A stretch of 64,000 nucleotides of DNA. It comes from Alphaproteobacteria bacterium. GTDB lineage: Bacteria; Pseudomonadota; Alphaproteobacteria; Rhizobiales; JAJFHC01. The DNA is taken from the NCBI GenBank assembly GCA_021775805.1, contig JAJFHD010000090.1:62001-126000 (forward strand), written 5' to 3'. This document shows, in pieces, positions 1 to 8,397 of the stretch; the first letter of the stretch is position 1, and each line of letters starts with the position of its first letter. The translations under genes were made by a program, and so were the position numbers. A model generated the notes under the pieces. The model was not told the origin of the DNA. It saw only the letters and a program-made list of their open reading frames with translations, and ran no database searches.

Positions 1-416
1 CCGATCCGGTCAAACCACTCGTTGATGCCGGTTGCGGTTTCGTCCAGCGTTTCGACCGGTTTGGTGACCAGGCCGCCGACAAACTCGAAGGGCGCCGCGA
101 CGGCCCGCGAGAATCCCGCGCCGTAGGTTTCCAGTCCGTTGAATTGTTTCAGGGCCGCGAGCGCCCGCAACTCGGAAAGCCTGATCTTGAGCAGTCCGTC
201 GCCACGGACCTGGAAATCGCCGTAGGCGGTGTGGAGGCGATAGTTGCGCAAGAAACCGTCGCCCATGACCGGGCCCTCAACCCGGTAGTTCACGCCGGCC
301 GCGTCCGTTCCCAGAAGAACTGCGGGGTCGTGCCGGGTCTGGGGCTCCAGAGCGGTTGCGTAACAGACGTTGGCAGCAAACGTGAAGCAAACAACGATTA
401 GCAGTCTTGAGAACAT
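1..416 (-). CDS. Secreted protein of unknown function, truncated by the window edge
   Basis: An open frame starts at an ATG at 416 and runs leftwards without a stop off the end of the window, giving at least 138 residues. The first 20 or so residues form a signal peptide (basic N-terminus, hydrophobic core, Ala-rich end), so the product is probably periplasmic or lipid-facing. The mature part holds a short beta-rich stretch (around VNYRVEGPVMGDGF) and then an amphipathic stretch with FEFVGGLVTKPVETLDE. I do not recognise the family. The gene is divergent from the PLP enzyme at 662, with about 245 bases between them. Its 3' end lies outside the window, so neither length nor function can be judged. 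Confidence 0.6.
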   Translation of the reverse strand, partial: MFSRLLIVVCFTFAANVCYATALEPQTRHDPAVLLGTDAAGVNYRVEGPVMGDGFLRNYRLHTAYGDFQVRGDGLLKIRLSELRALAALKQFNGLETYGAGFSRAVAAPFEFVGGLVTKPVETLDETATGINEWFDRI

Positions 417-661
417 CACCGTAGGGACCCCTGGTATCGTCATCCCGCCGGTCCGTCTGGGTTTTGACCGGGTGTGTGACGTTTCGAATTGCCGATGCAT
501 TCCGGGACCGCTCACAACGGCTGATCCCGCAAACACACATTTATCGATGATTAGGGTTAAATATTCGTACATTCTGGGCTAAGCAAGCAGCCGGTCGGCC
601 ATTGTCCGGCTGATCGTTTCTGCACAATCATCGCTTTACGCCTTCACACCGGAGCCCTGTC

Positions 662-1930
662 ATGTCCTTTGATGTCGAACTTGTACGGTCACAGTTTCCA
701 GCACTCGCTCTGACGGACGAGGGCAGGCGGCGTGTGTATCTGGACAATCCGGCGGGAACCCAGGTGCCACAGCAGGTCGTCGACCGCATGGTGTCCTGCA
801 TGACACGGTCAAATTCCAATCTCGGTGGGTTCTTCCCCACGACAATCCAGGCCGGTGAGATCGTCGAACAGTCTCATGTGGCCATGGCGGATTTCGTAAA
901 CGCTGACAGTGCCGATGAAATCGTTTTTGGCCAGAACATGACGACACTGACATTTCACATTTCACGCTCGATTGGACGAATGACAAAACCGGGCGACGAG
1001 ATTGTCGTCACCCGCATGGATCATGACGGCAACATCGCCCCCTGGCTTGCCCTGGCGGAAGACCATGACCTGGTGATCCGTTGGTTCGACTTCGATCCCG
1101 ATAGTTTCGAATTCGATGTCGATGCCTTCGACGATGTCCTCAGCGATCGCACCAGGCTGGTGGCGCTGACCTATGCCAGCAACCTCACAGGCACGCGGAA
1201 CGATGTCAAAACCCTGATCGCCAAGGCGAAGGCCGCGGGTGCGCTGACTTACATCGACGCTGTCCAGTTTGCGCCCCACGGTCTGATTGATGTCCAGGAC
1301 CTGGGGTGCGATTTTCTGGTCTGCTCGCCCTACAAGTTCTACGGACCCCATCAGGGTGTCCTTTGGGGCCGCCTCGATCTCATGGAACAACTGATCCCCT
1401 ACAAGGTCCGGCCGGCGTCGGCGCATTCTCCGGGCAAGTTCGAAACCGGAACCCTCAGTCATGAAGGCATGGCGGGCACACTTGGGGCGGTCGAGTACAT
1501 CGCCTGGCTCGGCGAAACCGCGGGTTCGCCGGCCATTGCCGTCGATCAAAGCGCCAATCGGAGGCGGCAGGCGGTTGCCGCGGGCATGGCGGCCATGACC
1601 CGCCACGAAAACGGCCTCACCGCGCGCCTGATTGGAGGACTGTCGGACATCCCCGGACTGAAGGTCCAGGGCATCACCAACCTCAATCGCCTTGAGCATC
1701 GCGTGCCGACCGTATCGGTGACCGTCGACGGTCATCGCCCGGTCGATATCGCAAAATCACTGGCGGCACAGAACATCTTCGTCTGGAACGGACACAATTA
1801 TGCACTGGAAGTCGTCCGCAAACTCGGTCTGGAATCATCGGGCGGCGTCGTCCGCATCGGCATGGCGCACTACAACACAGAACAAGAGATTGACGAGGCG
1901 ATCGAAGCCGTCAGAGCAGCCACGCGATAG
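662..1930 (+). CDS. Cysteine-desulfurase-like PLP enzyme (VC1184-type)
   Basis: A 422-residue fold-type I aminotransferase class V protein. The PLP lysine is K225 in CSPYKFYGPHQG, preceded by the cofactor aspartate/histidine in DAVQFAPH (199-206) and by H121 in MDHDGN. In true SufS/IscS desulfurases the loop near residue 378 reads GHHCA, with the persulfide cysteine. Here it reads GHNYA (377-381), so that cysteine is missing. This is typical of the VC1184-like subfamily (TIGR01976) rather than a defect. The substrate is therefore unknown; a C-S or C-N lyase or transaminase role is likely. No suf or isc genes lie nearby. It stands alone between a divergent gene and a convergent VOC gene 26 bases downstream. 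Confidence 0.88.
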   Translation: MSFDVELVRSQFPALALTDEGRRRVYLDNPAGTQVPQQVVDRMVSCMTRSNSNLGGFFPTTIQAGEIVEQSHVAMADFVNADSADEIVFGQNMTTLTFHISRSIGRMTKPGDEIVVTRMDHDGNIAPWLALAEDHDLVIRWFDFDPDSFEFDVDAFDDVLSDRTRLVALTYASNLTGTRNDVKTLIAKAKAAGALTYIDAVQFAPHGLIDVQDLGCDFLVCSPYKFYGPHQGVLWGRLDLMEQLIPYKVRPASAHSPGKFETGTLSHEGMAGTLGAVEYIAWLGETAGSPAIAVDQSANRRRQAVAAGMAAMTRHENGLTARLIGGLSDIPGLKVQGITNLNRLEHRVPTVSVTVDGHRPVDIAKSLAAQNIFVWNGHNYALEVVRKLGLESSGGVVRIGMAHYNTEQEIDEAIEAVRAATR

Positions 1931-1956
1931 ATTGGTCTGTTGCCAACGCCCCGGCG

Positions 1957-2334
1957 CTACGGTGTTTCTGCATTCGGCTGGCTGAAACAGATCCGGTTGC
2001 CGAACGGGTCGTGCAGGGTGACTGTTCGTGCGTTCCAGGGAGCATCCTCGATTCCCGGCTTGGCATATCGATAATTCTTTTCGGTCAGTTCTTGGTGGAA
2101 CGCGTCCAGATCGGAGATTGACACAAAGACCGCCGACCCCGGCGAACCGTCGCCATGGTGTTCGCTGAGGTGAAACACCAAACCGTTTCTTGATATCTGC
2201 ATGTAGAGCGGAAAATTTTCCTCGAAGCGGTGTTCCCAGTCAACAGTGAAACCGAGGAAATCGATATAAAATTCCCGGGCCTTGTCGACATCGAACATAC
2301 GAAAGATGGGGATCGGTGATGCGATTGGCTTCAT
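1957..2334 (-). CDS. VOC (glyoxalase/bleomycin-resistance) superfamily protein
   Basis: A 125-residue single-module VOC protein. Seen: the opening beta-alpha unit IFRMFDVDKAREFYIDFLGF, a central FHLSEHHGDG segment, and the closing HDPFGNRICFSQP, in which the last strand normally gives a metal or cofactor contact. The wording resembles the glyoxalase-like and bleomycin-binding proteins of this superfamily, which work as dimers, but the ligand cannot be read from the sequence. It is transcribed towards the desulfurase-like gene (26-base gap) and is divergent from the SH3 protein at 2434, so it is probably monocistronic. The ATG at 2334 gives the usual family length. Confidence 0.85.
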   Translation of the reverse strand: MKPIASPIPIFRMFDVDKAREFYIDFLGFTVDWEHRFEENFPLYMQISRNGLVFHLSEHHGDGSPGSAVFVSISDLDAFHQELTEKNYRYAKPGIEDAPWNARTVTLHDPFGNRICFSQPNAETP

Positions 2335-2433
2335 AATGCGCTTTCTAGGAATTTTGCCCGGTCCAGACTATCATTTATGGATTGGCTTTACGTATGGCGT
2401 AGCGACACGGCCCATCAGCCGGGGAGGTTGCGA

Positions 2434-3093
2434 ATGACTGGAAATCGGTCCCTTTGTGCAGTTCTTGTGGTCTTTCTAATCATAGGAGCGGCACCGTCCG
2501 CAATGGCGCAGTCCGTCTACAATGTCAGGAATGTGGCGTCGGACGATGTGCTTAACATGCGGGCCCACGTCAATTCATCCGATGCGGTCACATCGGTTCC
2601 CGTCGTTGCCAGAATTCCCTGGAACGCCAAACAGATCGTTGGAACCGGAAACACGGCACAGGTCGGCAGCAGCACCTGGGTCGAGGTCAGCTACAACGGC
2701 ATTACCGGATGGGTGAACGGACAGTTCCTGCTCAGGGTTTCCGATGCCAGTGGTCCGCCAGGGACGGCCCATCTTAAGTGCGGCGGTGCCGAACCGTTCT
2801 GGTCACTGGAGGTGAGCGACGACAAGGCCGTCTTCAAGGATCCTTTTGCCGAAGGCGGCAGGCAGGTCAGGCGCTACAGGATCAACAACAGGACCAATGC
2901 GCGGGGAAGACCGCAGACATTTGTGGCTTACATGACCGCAACAGGCGAGGATCGCCGCGCATTCGCAACGTTTATTCGAACCGGACAATGCAGCGACGGC
3001 ATGTCGGACAACGTCTACCCCTACGAACTGCTGTTCGTCGATCGCGGCCATGCCGACGGCGTCTGGTCAGGATGCTGCAGTACGGATCGCTGA
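2434..3093 (+). CDS. Secreted SH3-domain protein with C-terminal COG3650-like domain
   Basis: I start the gene at the ATG at 2434 rather than 57 bases upstream, because it opens directly into a signal peptide (MTGNRSLCAVLVVFLIIGAA, cleavage after SAMA). The mature 190 residues contain a bacterial SH3 module (YNVRNVASDDVLNMRA to GWVNGQFL), the type that binds cell-wall peptides. A C-terminal part follows with CGGAEPFWSLEV and a closing cysteine-rich GCCS, as in COG3650-type envelope proteins. It is therefore likely a periplasmic or wall-associated protein of unknown task. It converges on the GlxA-type regulator, leaving only six bases between the stop codons. Confidence 0.8.
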   Translation: MTGNRSLCAVLVVFLIIGAAPSAMAQSVYNVRNVASDDVLNMRAHVNSSDAVTSVPVVARIPWNAKQIVGTGNTAQVGSSTWVEVSYNGITGWVNGQFLLRVSDASGPPGTAHLKCGGAEPFWSLEVSDDKAVFKDPFAEGGRQVRRYRINNRTNARGRPQTFVAYMTATGEDRRAFATFIRTGQCSDGMSDNVYPYELLFVDRGHADGVWSGCCSTDR

Positions 3094-3099
3094 TTATGT

Positions 3100-4134
3100 T
3101 TAATTGGACGGTTCCGAAAGATTGGCGGCGGTCTCGCCCAGAAGTGCTGCCTTCCTGTCCTGGCGCGGTTGGCAGCCAAAAATCTTGCGGTAGGTTTTGG
3201 AAAACCCGGTCGGCGTCTCAAAGCCGCAGGCGACGGCAATCTCGGCCAGGCTCATGTCGGTTTGCCGCAGCAGGTTGCGGGCCCGTTCCAGTCTTAATGT
3301 GTTGTAGTATCTCTTGGGCGTAACTTTCAGGTAGCGCACAAATAATCGTTCCATCTGGCGGCTCGACAACCCTACTGACGTCGCCACGTCAGAGCGCAGC
3401 ATGGGTTCTTCGAGATTTTCCGCCATCAGGGCAATCATCTTGCGCAACTTGGATGGCAGGTGATGGGCGTCCAGATGCAGCGAATGGGGCTGGACGTCGT
3501 CGGCCCGCCGCACCGGCCCCAGTTGCTGGCGGAAGGCGATGCGGGCGGCGATGTCGCTGCCGAACCTGTTTTCGATCAGGTTGAGCATCGCGTGAGGGAA
3601 AGCATGTCCCCCAACACAGGTAAAACCAGCCTCATGGACTTCGAAAAGACCGAGCGACAAATGAGAGTAGGGATAGAGTTCCGTGAAGGCATCGCGGTAG
3701 ATCCATTTCACAGCCCAGCGGCAGTCTTCGTGGACACCGGCGCGGGCGAGAAGCAGGGCGCCGGCAGCCACACCGCCGACGGGCACCCCATGGCGGTTGT
3801 AAAACCGGATGATCGGCAGGATGTCCTTGGCGGTCTGCTCGTCGGGCATTTCCTCGCAGTACACGATCAGCAAATCGAGTTCCGCCTTGGTGTTCATGGC
3901 TGAATCGGCGGCCACCGAAAGCCAGCCCTGAGACCGTGCCGGCCGGCCGTCGGGCGTCCAGATCTTGATGGCATACGCTGGAGAGGGCAGCATGCGGTTG
4001 GCCTCGTCGACAACCTCCAGGGCGCCGGCAAGCGATCCCATGGTGAAACCCGGGACCACTATAAGACCGATGCGCTGGGGCAGTATGGCGCCGCCAACGG
4101 TGCTGGTCTCCCGCAGTCCGCATGGATCCTTCAC
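3100..4134 (-). CDS. GlxA-family AraC-type regulator (DJ-1/PfpI + HTH)
   Basis: The protein has an N-terminal DJ-1/PfpI class I amidotransferase-like sensor domain (IGLIVVPGFTMGSLAGALEV; AAGALLLARAG replaces the usual AxCxGAxxLAxAG, so the nucleophilic cysteine is absent). A C-terminal AraC helix-turn-helix pair follows (LSRRQMERLF-like, then LAEIAVACGFETPTGFSKTY). The layout matches GlxA, GbdR and ArgR-type regulators of amine and betaine catabolism. I place the start at the GTG at 4134, which has a GGGAGGA ribosome site eight bases upstream, giving 344 residues; a TTG at 4188 would be longer with no site. It is divergent from the caspase gene, which it may control (inference). Confidence 0.85.
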   Translation of the reverse strand: MKDPCGLRETSTVGGAILPQRIGLIVVPGFTMGSLAGALEVVDEANRMLPSPAYAIKIWTPDGRPARSQGWLSVAADSAMNTKAELDLLIVYCEEMPDEQTAKDILPIIRFYNRHGVPVGGVAAGALLLARAGVHEDCRWAVKWIYRDAFTELYPYSHLSLGLFEVHEAGFTCVGGHAFPHAMLNLIENRFGSDIAARIAFRQQLGPVRRADDVQPHSLHLDAHHLPSKLRKMIALMAENLEEPMLRSDVATSVGLSSRQMERLFVRYLKVTPKRYYNTLRLERARNLLRQTDMSLAEIAVACGFETPTGFSKTYRKIFGCQPRQDRKAALLGETAANLSEPSN

Positions 4135-4435
4135 GCGTCCGTTCCTCCCGTCTTCAGGCTGTCGCGAAAACGAATATGGCTGCAACAATTAAGCGAAAAC
4201 CGGCACACAGACAAGCCGGGCATGCGGGGCAACACAAAAACGTGCAACGCCCCAACCGACACTTGCGGCAAGAACCGGCGATCGATCCATGACCGCACCA
4301 GGGAGATTGAGGACAGGCGCTGACGCGGCCACAGGGAGGGCGCCTCATGATCTGCCGCAAGGCAAGGCCCAGTTGGATTCAAGTGCCTTCTGCAATGATA
4401 TGTGGTTAAGTTGGTTTGTGGTCAAACATCATAAG

Positions 4436-6412
4436 ATGAGATCGTTCATCATGATTCGGAACATTGTCCGAGCATATGCAGTTGTTGCGCTGTTGGTTGT
4501 GACGTCCTCCGCAGCCCTGGCGGATAGGCGAGTTGCACTTGTTATCGGCAATTCAAACTACACCAAGTCAGTTCGTTTGAAGAACCCTGCGAATGATGCG
4601 TCTCGGTTGGCAGAGACGCTCAGGGCAACTAATTTCGACAAAGTCACATTGAAGCTCGATCTGTCGCAAAGTGACCTGCGCCGAACGCTTGGAAGGTTCT
4701 CCCGCGATGCAGCCGGTGCGGATATTGCGCTAATCTATTTTGCCGGCCACGGCATCGAGGTGGACGGCACAAATTATGTTATCCCGACGGACGCGCGACT
4801 CTCCCATGTAGACGATGTGGAGTTTGAAGCGATCGAGTTGTCGAAACTGATGAGTTCCTTAAACCGCGCCGGCAGGCTCAAGTTGGTCATTCTGGATGCC
4901 TGCCGCAACAATCCATTCAAGAGAAACATGACGGGCACCGGTTCGAAACGCGCAATCGGGCGTGGATTGGCCAGGGTCGATCCGGTGGGCAGTGACACGC
5001 TTGTGGCCTACGCTGCCAGGGAAGGCACAGTTGCAGACGACGGCATAGGCGATAACAGCCCTTATGCAAAAGCATTGATCAAACATATCACGACGCCCGG
5101 ACTTGATATCCGGTTGATGTTTGGCCGGGTCCGGGATGAGGTTTTGCAAAGCACCGGCCGGCGGCAGGAACCCTTTACATACGGATCATTGGGTGGCGAC
5201 CCGATCTACCTGAAACAGCCCCAGGCGCTGGCCGCCATTGTGCCGGACCGAAAAGCCGAAGCAGATGTAACTGTCGCGGCACCGAGCGCGCAAACTGGCA
5301 TGGAAGGAGTGTTCTGGAGCAGCATCAAGGATAGTGACGATCCAGACATGTATGAGGAATATCTGAAACGGTTTCCAACTGGCATGTTTTCCGGTCTGGC
5401 GAGGATTCGGATCAAGTCTCTGAAACCCAAACTCGCATTGACAATACCGCCCAGGGTCGTTCTGCCGGATACTATGAAACTGAATAGAAGCATTCGATGG
5501 AAGATGCATTCTGCTTTTCCAAAGAATCTGCCGGTTATTGGCGATCTGCCGAAACGGATCGCAAGTGAACTGAAAAGACGCACCGGTGGCAAGTTCCATC
5601 TGGAGTTTTATGAACCTGGCGCCCTCACCGGCGCGTATGCCTATTTCGAACCGGTCAGCACTAATGCAATTGAATCTGCATTTGGCTCCCCGGGCGCCCA
5701 CGCTGGCAGGAATTCAGCGTTCTCGTTCATGAGTACGTTTCCGTTTGCCAATGGCGAGCGGCTGGAGAGGTGGGCGCTAAGCGAAGGCTGGCAAGAAATG
5801 GCTGACGATCTCTATCAAAGAGAAAACGTCAAGTCTCTTCCGTGCGGCTTCATCGGGTCTGAAAGCGCCGGTTGGTTTCGCAACCCGATTCGGGAACCGG
5901 CAGATCTCAAAGGCCTGAAGATGCGTTTTTTTGGGCTCGGCGCAAAAGTCGCTCAGCGCCTTGGGATGACAACCGTCCAGATTGCGGCCGCAGATATCTA
6001 TCCTGCGCTGGAAAGAGGGACCATAGATGCCACGGAGTTCAGTATGCCCTACATCGATCGTAGTTTGGGATTCTATCAAATCACGAAATATAATTACTAC
6101 CCGTCCTGGCACCAACCAGCGATGATTCTTGAGTTCGCAATGAACCTCGATGAATGGAAGAAACTTCCAAACGTTGCGCGGACACTGATCGTGGATATTT
6201 GTCGGGAGAATGTCAAAATTGGCTCGCAGCAGGACAAGGTCCTTACGTCAGCTGCCATCAAGAAAAATGAGGCTGACGGTGTTTTTACGTCGCCACTTCC
6301 CCAATCGGTATTGGACGCCTCTCTGACGGCCTGGGAGGCCGTCAGGTCAGAAACGCTATCTGCGAATCCGGATGCCCGGAAGGTTTACGAGAGTTACCTC
6401 GAGATAAACTGA
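4436..6412 (+). CDS. Secreted caspase-family protein fused to a TRAP DctP-type solute-binding domain
   Basis: Starting at the ATG at 4436 (or 4451), this is a 658-residue protein. Residues 1-29 are a signal peptide ending ALA. Residues 30-262 are a bacterial caspase (peptidase C14) domain: VALVIGNSNY, catalytic H105 in YFAGHGIEV, catalytic C156 in ILDACRNNPF. Residues 291-327 are the segment GVFWSSIKDSDDPDMYEEYL, a familiar motif after bacterial caspase domains. Residues 353-658 match TRAP-transporter DctP/TakP-like binding proteins: LKGLKMRFFG with the conserved Arg, ALERGTIDATEF, YNYYPSWHQP. No TRAP permease is adjacent (nearest at 51 kb). The frame is unbroken. I infer a periplasmic, ligand-sensing caspase; whether it is an active protease is unknown. 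Confidence 0.88.
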   Translation: MRSFIMIRNIVRAYAVVALLVVTSSAALADRRVALVIGNSNYTKSVRLKNPANDASRLAETLRATNFDKVTLKLDLSQSDLRRTLGRFSRDAAGADIALIYFAGHGIEVDGTNYVIPTDARLSHVDDVEFEAIELSKLMSSLNRAGRLKLVILDACRNNPFKRNMTGTGSKRAIGRGLARVDPVGSDTLVAYAAREGTVADDGIGDNSPYAKALIKHITTPGLDIRLMFGRVRDEVLQSTGRRQEPFTYGSLGGDPIYLKQPQALAAIVPDRKAEADVTVAAPSAQTGMEGVFWSSIKDSDDPDMYEEYLKRFPTGMFSGLARIRIKSLKPKLALTIPPRVVLPDTMKLNRSIRWKMHSAFPKNLPVIGDLPKRIASELKRRTGGKFHLEFYEPGALTGAYAYFEPVSTNAIESAFGSPGAHAGRNSAFSFMSTFPFANGERLERWALSEGWQEMADDLYQRENVKSLPCGFIGSESAGWFRNPIREPADLKGLKMRFFGLGAKVAQRLGMTTVQIAAADIYPALERGTIDATEFSMPYIDRSLGFYQITKYNYYPSWHQPAMILEFAMNLDEWKKLPNVARTLIVDICRENVKIGSQQDKVLTSAAIKKNEADGVFTSPLPQSVLDASLTAWEAVRSETLSANPDARKVYESYLEIN

Positions 6413-6494
6413 CCCGCTCGCGTTTTTTGCTGCGTCTGGGTTTCTTCTCAAAGGTGCCATGGTCACCGCGTTTCTGGCCGGAGCGGAGGACTCG

Positions 6495-6514
6495 CAACGG
6501 CTTGGGGGCCGTTG
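6495..6514. terminator. Hairpin between convergent genes, possible terminator
   Basis: CAACGGC (6495-6501) pairs perfectly with GCCGTTG (6508-6514) across a six-base loop, in the 222-base gap between the convergent caspase and DmdA-like genes. No T-tract follows on either strand, so intrinsic termination is uncertain. A symmetric GTCGACGTCGAC lies just to the right at 6534. Confidence 0.3.
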
Positions 6515-6634
6515 TCGCCACAACGACTCTTGTCGACGTCGACGCGTTCAGACGCGGGTTCCGCGTAGCCTGTTGAGGCGAAGATACCGACGAGGGCATC
6601 CATTCCAGAGCCACACGACGTTGCTGTTCTGCGC

Positions 6635-7768
6635 CTATGCCGCCGCCAGTTTCTTTTTGGGGTCGTAGAAAGGATACTGGGTCACCGTGCAGGCAAGCCG
6701 CCCATCCGGTGTGGATGTTTTGAGCTCTTGTCCAATTTCCGCGTGTTCGTTGTCCAGTATGGCCAGGGCGATGTTCTTCTCGAGCCGGGGAGAGTAGACT
6801 GCGGACGTCACGGTTCCCACCTGCTGATTTGACGAGAACACCGGCCAGGGGTGTTCGTTGGCCAACGGCGGGCCATCAATCTCAAGACCGCAGAGTTGCC
6901 GGCTGGTGCCGCGATCGCGGATCGTCGTCAGAGCGGCCTTGCCGCAGAAGTCGTTCGCCATCTCCAGGTCCACCAGGCGGCCCAGGCCGACCTCGAATGG
7001 ATTGGTGGCCAGTGTCATATCCGCACCATAGGACATCATTCCGGCCTCGATACGCCGGATCGCGGATGGTGCGCCGGGTCCGATTTGCAACGGTTGTCCA
7101 GCTTCCATGATCATGTCCCACAAGCGATCGCCATGCCGGCTGTCCCGGAGGAAAATTTCATATCCGCGCTCGCTTGACCAGCCGGTCCTGGAGACGATCA
7201 CGGGCATGCCGTCGATGTCGGTCTCCCGAAACCAGAAGTATTTGAGACCGTCGATCCAGTCGCCGGTCAGCATCCGCATGAGGTCCGTCGACTTGGGGCC
7301 TTGTACCTGAAGCGGGCTTACATCGGGCTCAGTGATCTCGACATCCCATTTGCCCTGGACCGCGAGACCTTTTGCCCACAGCAACACGTCTGAGTCTGCC
7401 AGCGACAGCCAGAAACGGTCTTCAGCGAGTTTGAGCAGGACCGGATCATTGATGATGCCGCCGTTCTCATCGGTCAACAGGACATACTTGCACTGCCCGA
7501 CCGAACACTGGTCCAGATTCCGCGGCGTCAGATATTGGGTGAATTGGGCGGCGTCCGGTCCAGTGATCTCGACCTGCCTCTCGACCGCCACGTCCCAGAG
7601 CGATACGTGCTCCACCAGACGCCAGAAATCGGCCTCGGGACTCTCGTAATAGAGCGGCATGTACATGTGATTGTAGACCGAATAGGCCTTGCAACCGGCA
7701 CGGCGCGTGGCATCGAAGAAAGACGATTTGCGGACCCTTGGCCCGATGCTGATCATGGGATTGGACAT
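6635..7768 (-). CDS. dmdA: DmdA-like dimethylsulfoniopropionate demethylase (GcvT family)
   Basis: The product is a 377-residue folate-dependent methyltransferase of the GcvT/DmdA family. The ATG at 7768 is preceded by an AGGAA site, so an upstream extension to 7879 is rejected. Recognisable DmdA-type wording runs through it: VYNHM near the start, RQVEITGPDA, QYLTPRNL, SLADSDVLLWAKG, EPDVSPLQVQGPKS and AVYSPRLEKNIALAI. DmdA moves a methyl group from DMSP to tetrahydrofolate, giving 3-methylmercaptopropionate, in the cytoplasm. Close paralogues with other methylated substrates exist, so the substrate is not certain. No dmdB/C/D genes are nearby. The divergent LysR gene at 8398 is a likely regulator, and a candidate RNA lies between them. 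Confidence 0.68.
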   Translation of the reverse strand: MSNPMISIGPRVRKSSFFDATRRAGCKAYSVYNHMYMPLYYESPEADFWRLVEHVSLWDVAVERQVEITGPDAAQFTQYLTPRNLDQCSVGQCKYVLLTDENGGIINDPVLLKLAEDRFWLSLADSDVLLWAKGLAVQGKWDVEITEPDVSPLQVQGPKSTDLMRMLTGDWIDGLKYFWFRETDIDGMPVIVSRTGWSSERGYEIFLRDSRHGDRLWDMIMEAGQPLQIGPGAPSAIRRIEAGMMSYGADMTLATNPFEVGLGRLVDLEMANDFCGKAALTTIRDRGTSRQLCGLEIDGPPLANEHPWPVFSSNQQVGTVTSAVYSPRLEKNIALAILDNEHAEIGQELKTSTPDGRLACTVTQYPFYDPKKKLAAA

Positions 7769-8058
7769 GGTGAAACAGTTCCTGAAAGCACCGAAATACA
7801 GCGATGAAAACAGCAGTGTGAACCCGGCGGGAACGCCCCTGAACCCGAACGTGCAGCGAGCGCTTCCGACCATTGACATACTAGGGCGCGGCGAATTGTG
7901 AAAGCCGGTCCAGTGTCATGCATCCATCAACGGAAATTATGATAACGGCTGGCCTGGACTGCTGCTTACGGTGAGCCCGTTCCAAAGCGGGTTCGCTGAT
8001 CTCGAATTTTGTGCGGAATATTGTCGAAGGCGTTTCGCAACGGTCCCGCCGGTGCCTG

Positions 8059-8095
8059 AAAAAAAGGCGGGGATGCACATCAGCACATCCCCGCC
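8059..8095 (-). terminator. Intrinsic terminator on the minus strand
   Basis: GGCGGGGATG (8066-8075) pairs perfectly with CATCCCCGCC (8086-8095) over a ten-base loop. On the minus strand the stem is followed by seven T residues (8065-8059). The polarity points left, yet no protein gene ends here, which is the reason for proposing the RNA gene. Confidence 0.85.
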
Positions 8096-8262
8096 TAAGA
8101 AAGTCGCGCAACACTGCTCTGGTAATTCCCAAACGTGGAAATACACCAATTTTGGGGCAAACAGGTCGACTTGGTCAGACCTGCTCACAAAACGGGGTTG
8201 GCCGTCACAACCGCGTTACACCCAATTGTGCAGTTGTCCCTCCCCAAGGACTTGCACGACTC
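8059..8262 (-). ncRNA. Candidate structured RNA or long leader upstream of dmdA
   Basis: On the minus strand this roughly 204-base stretch starts with GTCGTGCAA (8260-8252), which pairs with TTGCGCGAC (8111-8103) to close a long domain. An inner hairpin CAGGTC-(T)GAC-CAA-GTC-GACCTG sits at 8183-8162. Immediately after the closing stem comes a strong intrinsic terminator (8095-8059). No convincing protein frame fits. The next gene on this strand, dmdA, starts 290 bases beyond the terminator. It is therefore either a free small RNA or a terminated leader. It lacks the GGAAGCAGCC-type loop of SRP RNA and a tmRNA-like end. A rod-like 6S-type RNA is possible but not shown. Confidence 0.5.
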
Positions 8263-8265
8263 AAA

Positions 8266-8279
8266 AACGTGATCACGTT
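8266..8279. promoter_or_regulatory. Perfect 14-bp palindrome, operator candidate
   Basis: AACGTGATCACGTT is fully self-complementary. It lies just upstream of the inferred 5' end of the structured RNA and 119 bases before the LysR start codon. A TAATAA (8283-8278, minus strand) next to it could be a -10 element for the RNA. Binding by the adjacent LysR protein is only a guess; LysR sites usually read T-N11-A. Confidence 0.4.
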
Positions 8280-8397
8280 ATTACGCCGTGATGTAAGCGC
8301 TTAAACCACTGCATAAAAATTCATGATACGATTAGCTCTGTTTATATTTTTACAAATGATTGTTTCATTGATACAATTTATCCAGGAGAACCCGAAA

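Noticed and set aside
962..1735. 257-codon minus-strand frame opposite the desulfurase-like gene
   Set aside because: Antisense of a well-supported PLP enzyme; no motif of its own.
6534..6545. GTCGACGTCGAC palindrome as an operator
   Set aside because: It is a repeat of a common tetramer-like word in GC-rich DNA, lies in a convergent gap with no promoter to control, and I see no partner.
8059..8262. 4.5S/SRP RNA or tmRNA
   Set aside because: The GGAAGCAGCC loop of SRP RNA and tRNA-like ends of tmRNA are not present; 6S-type is left open.
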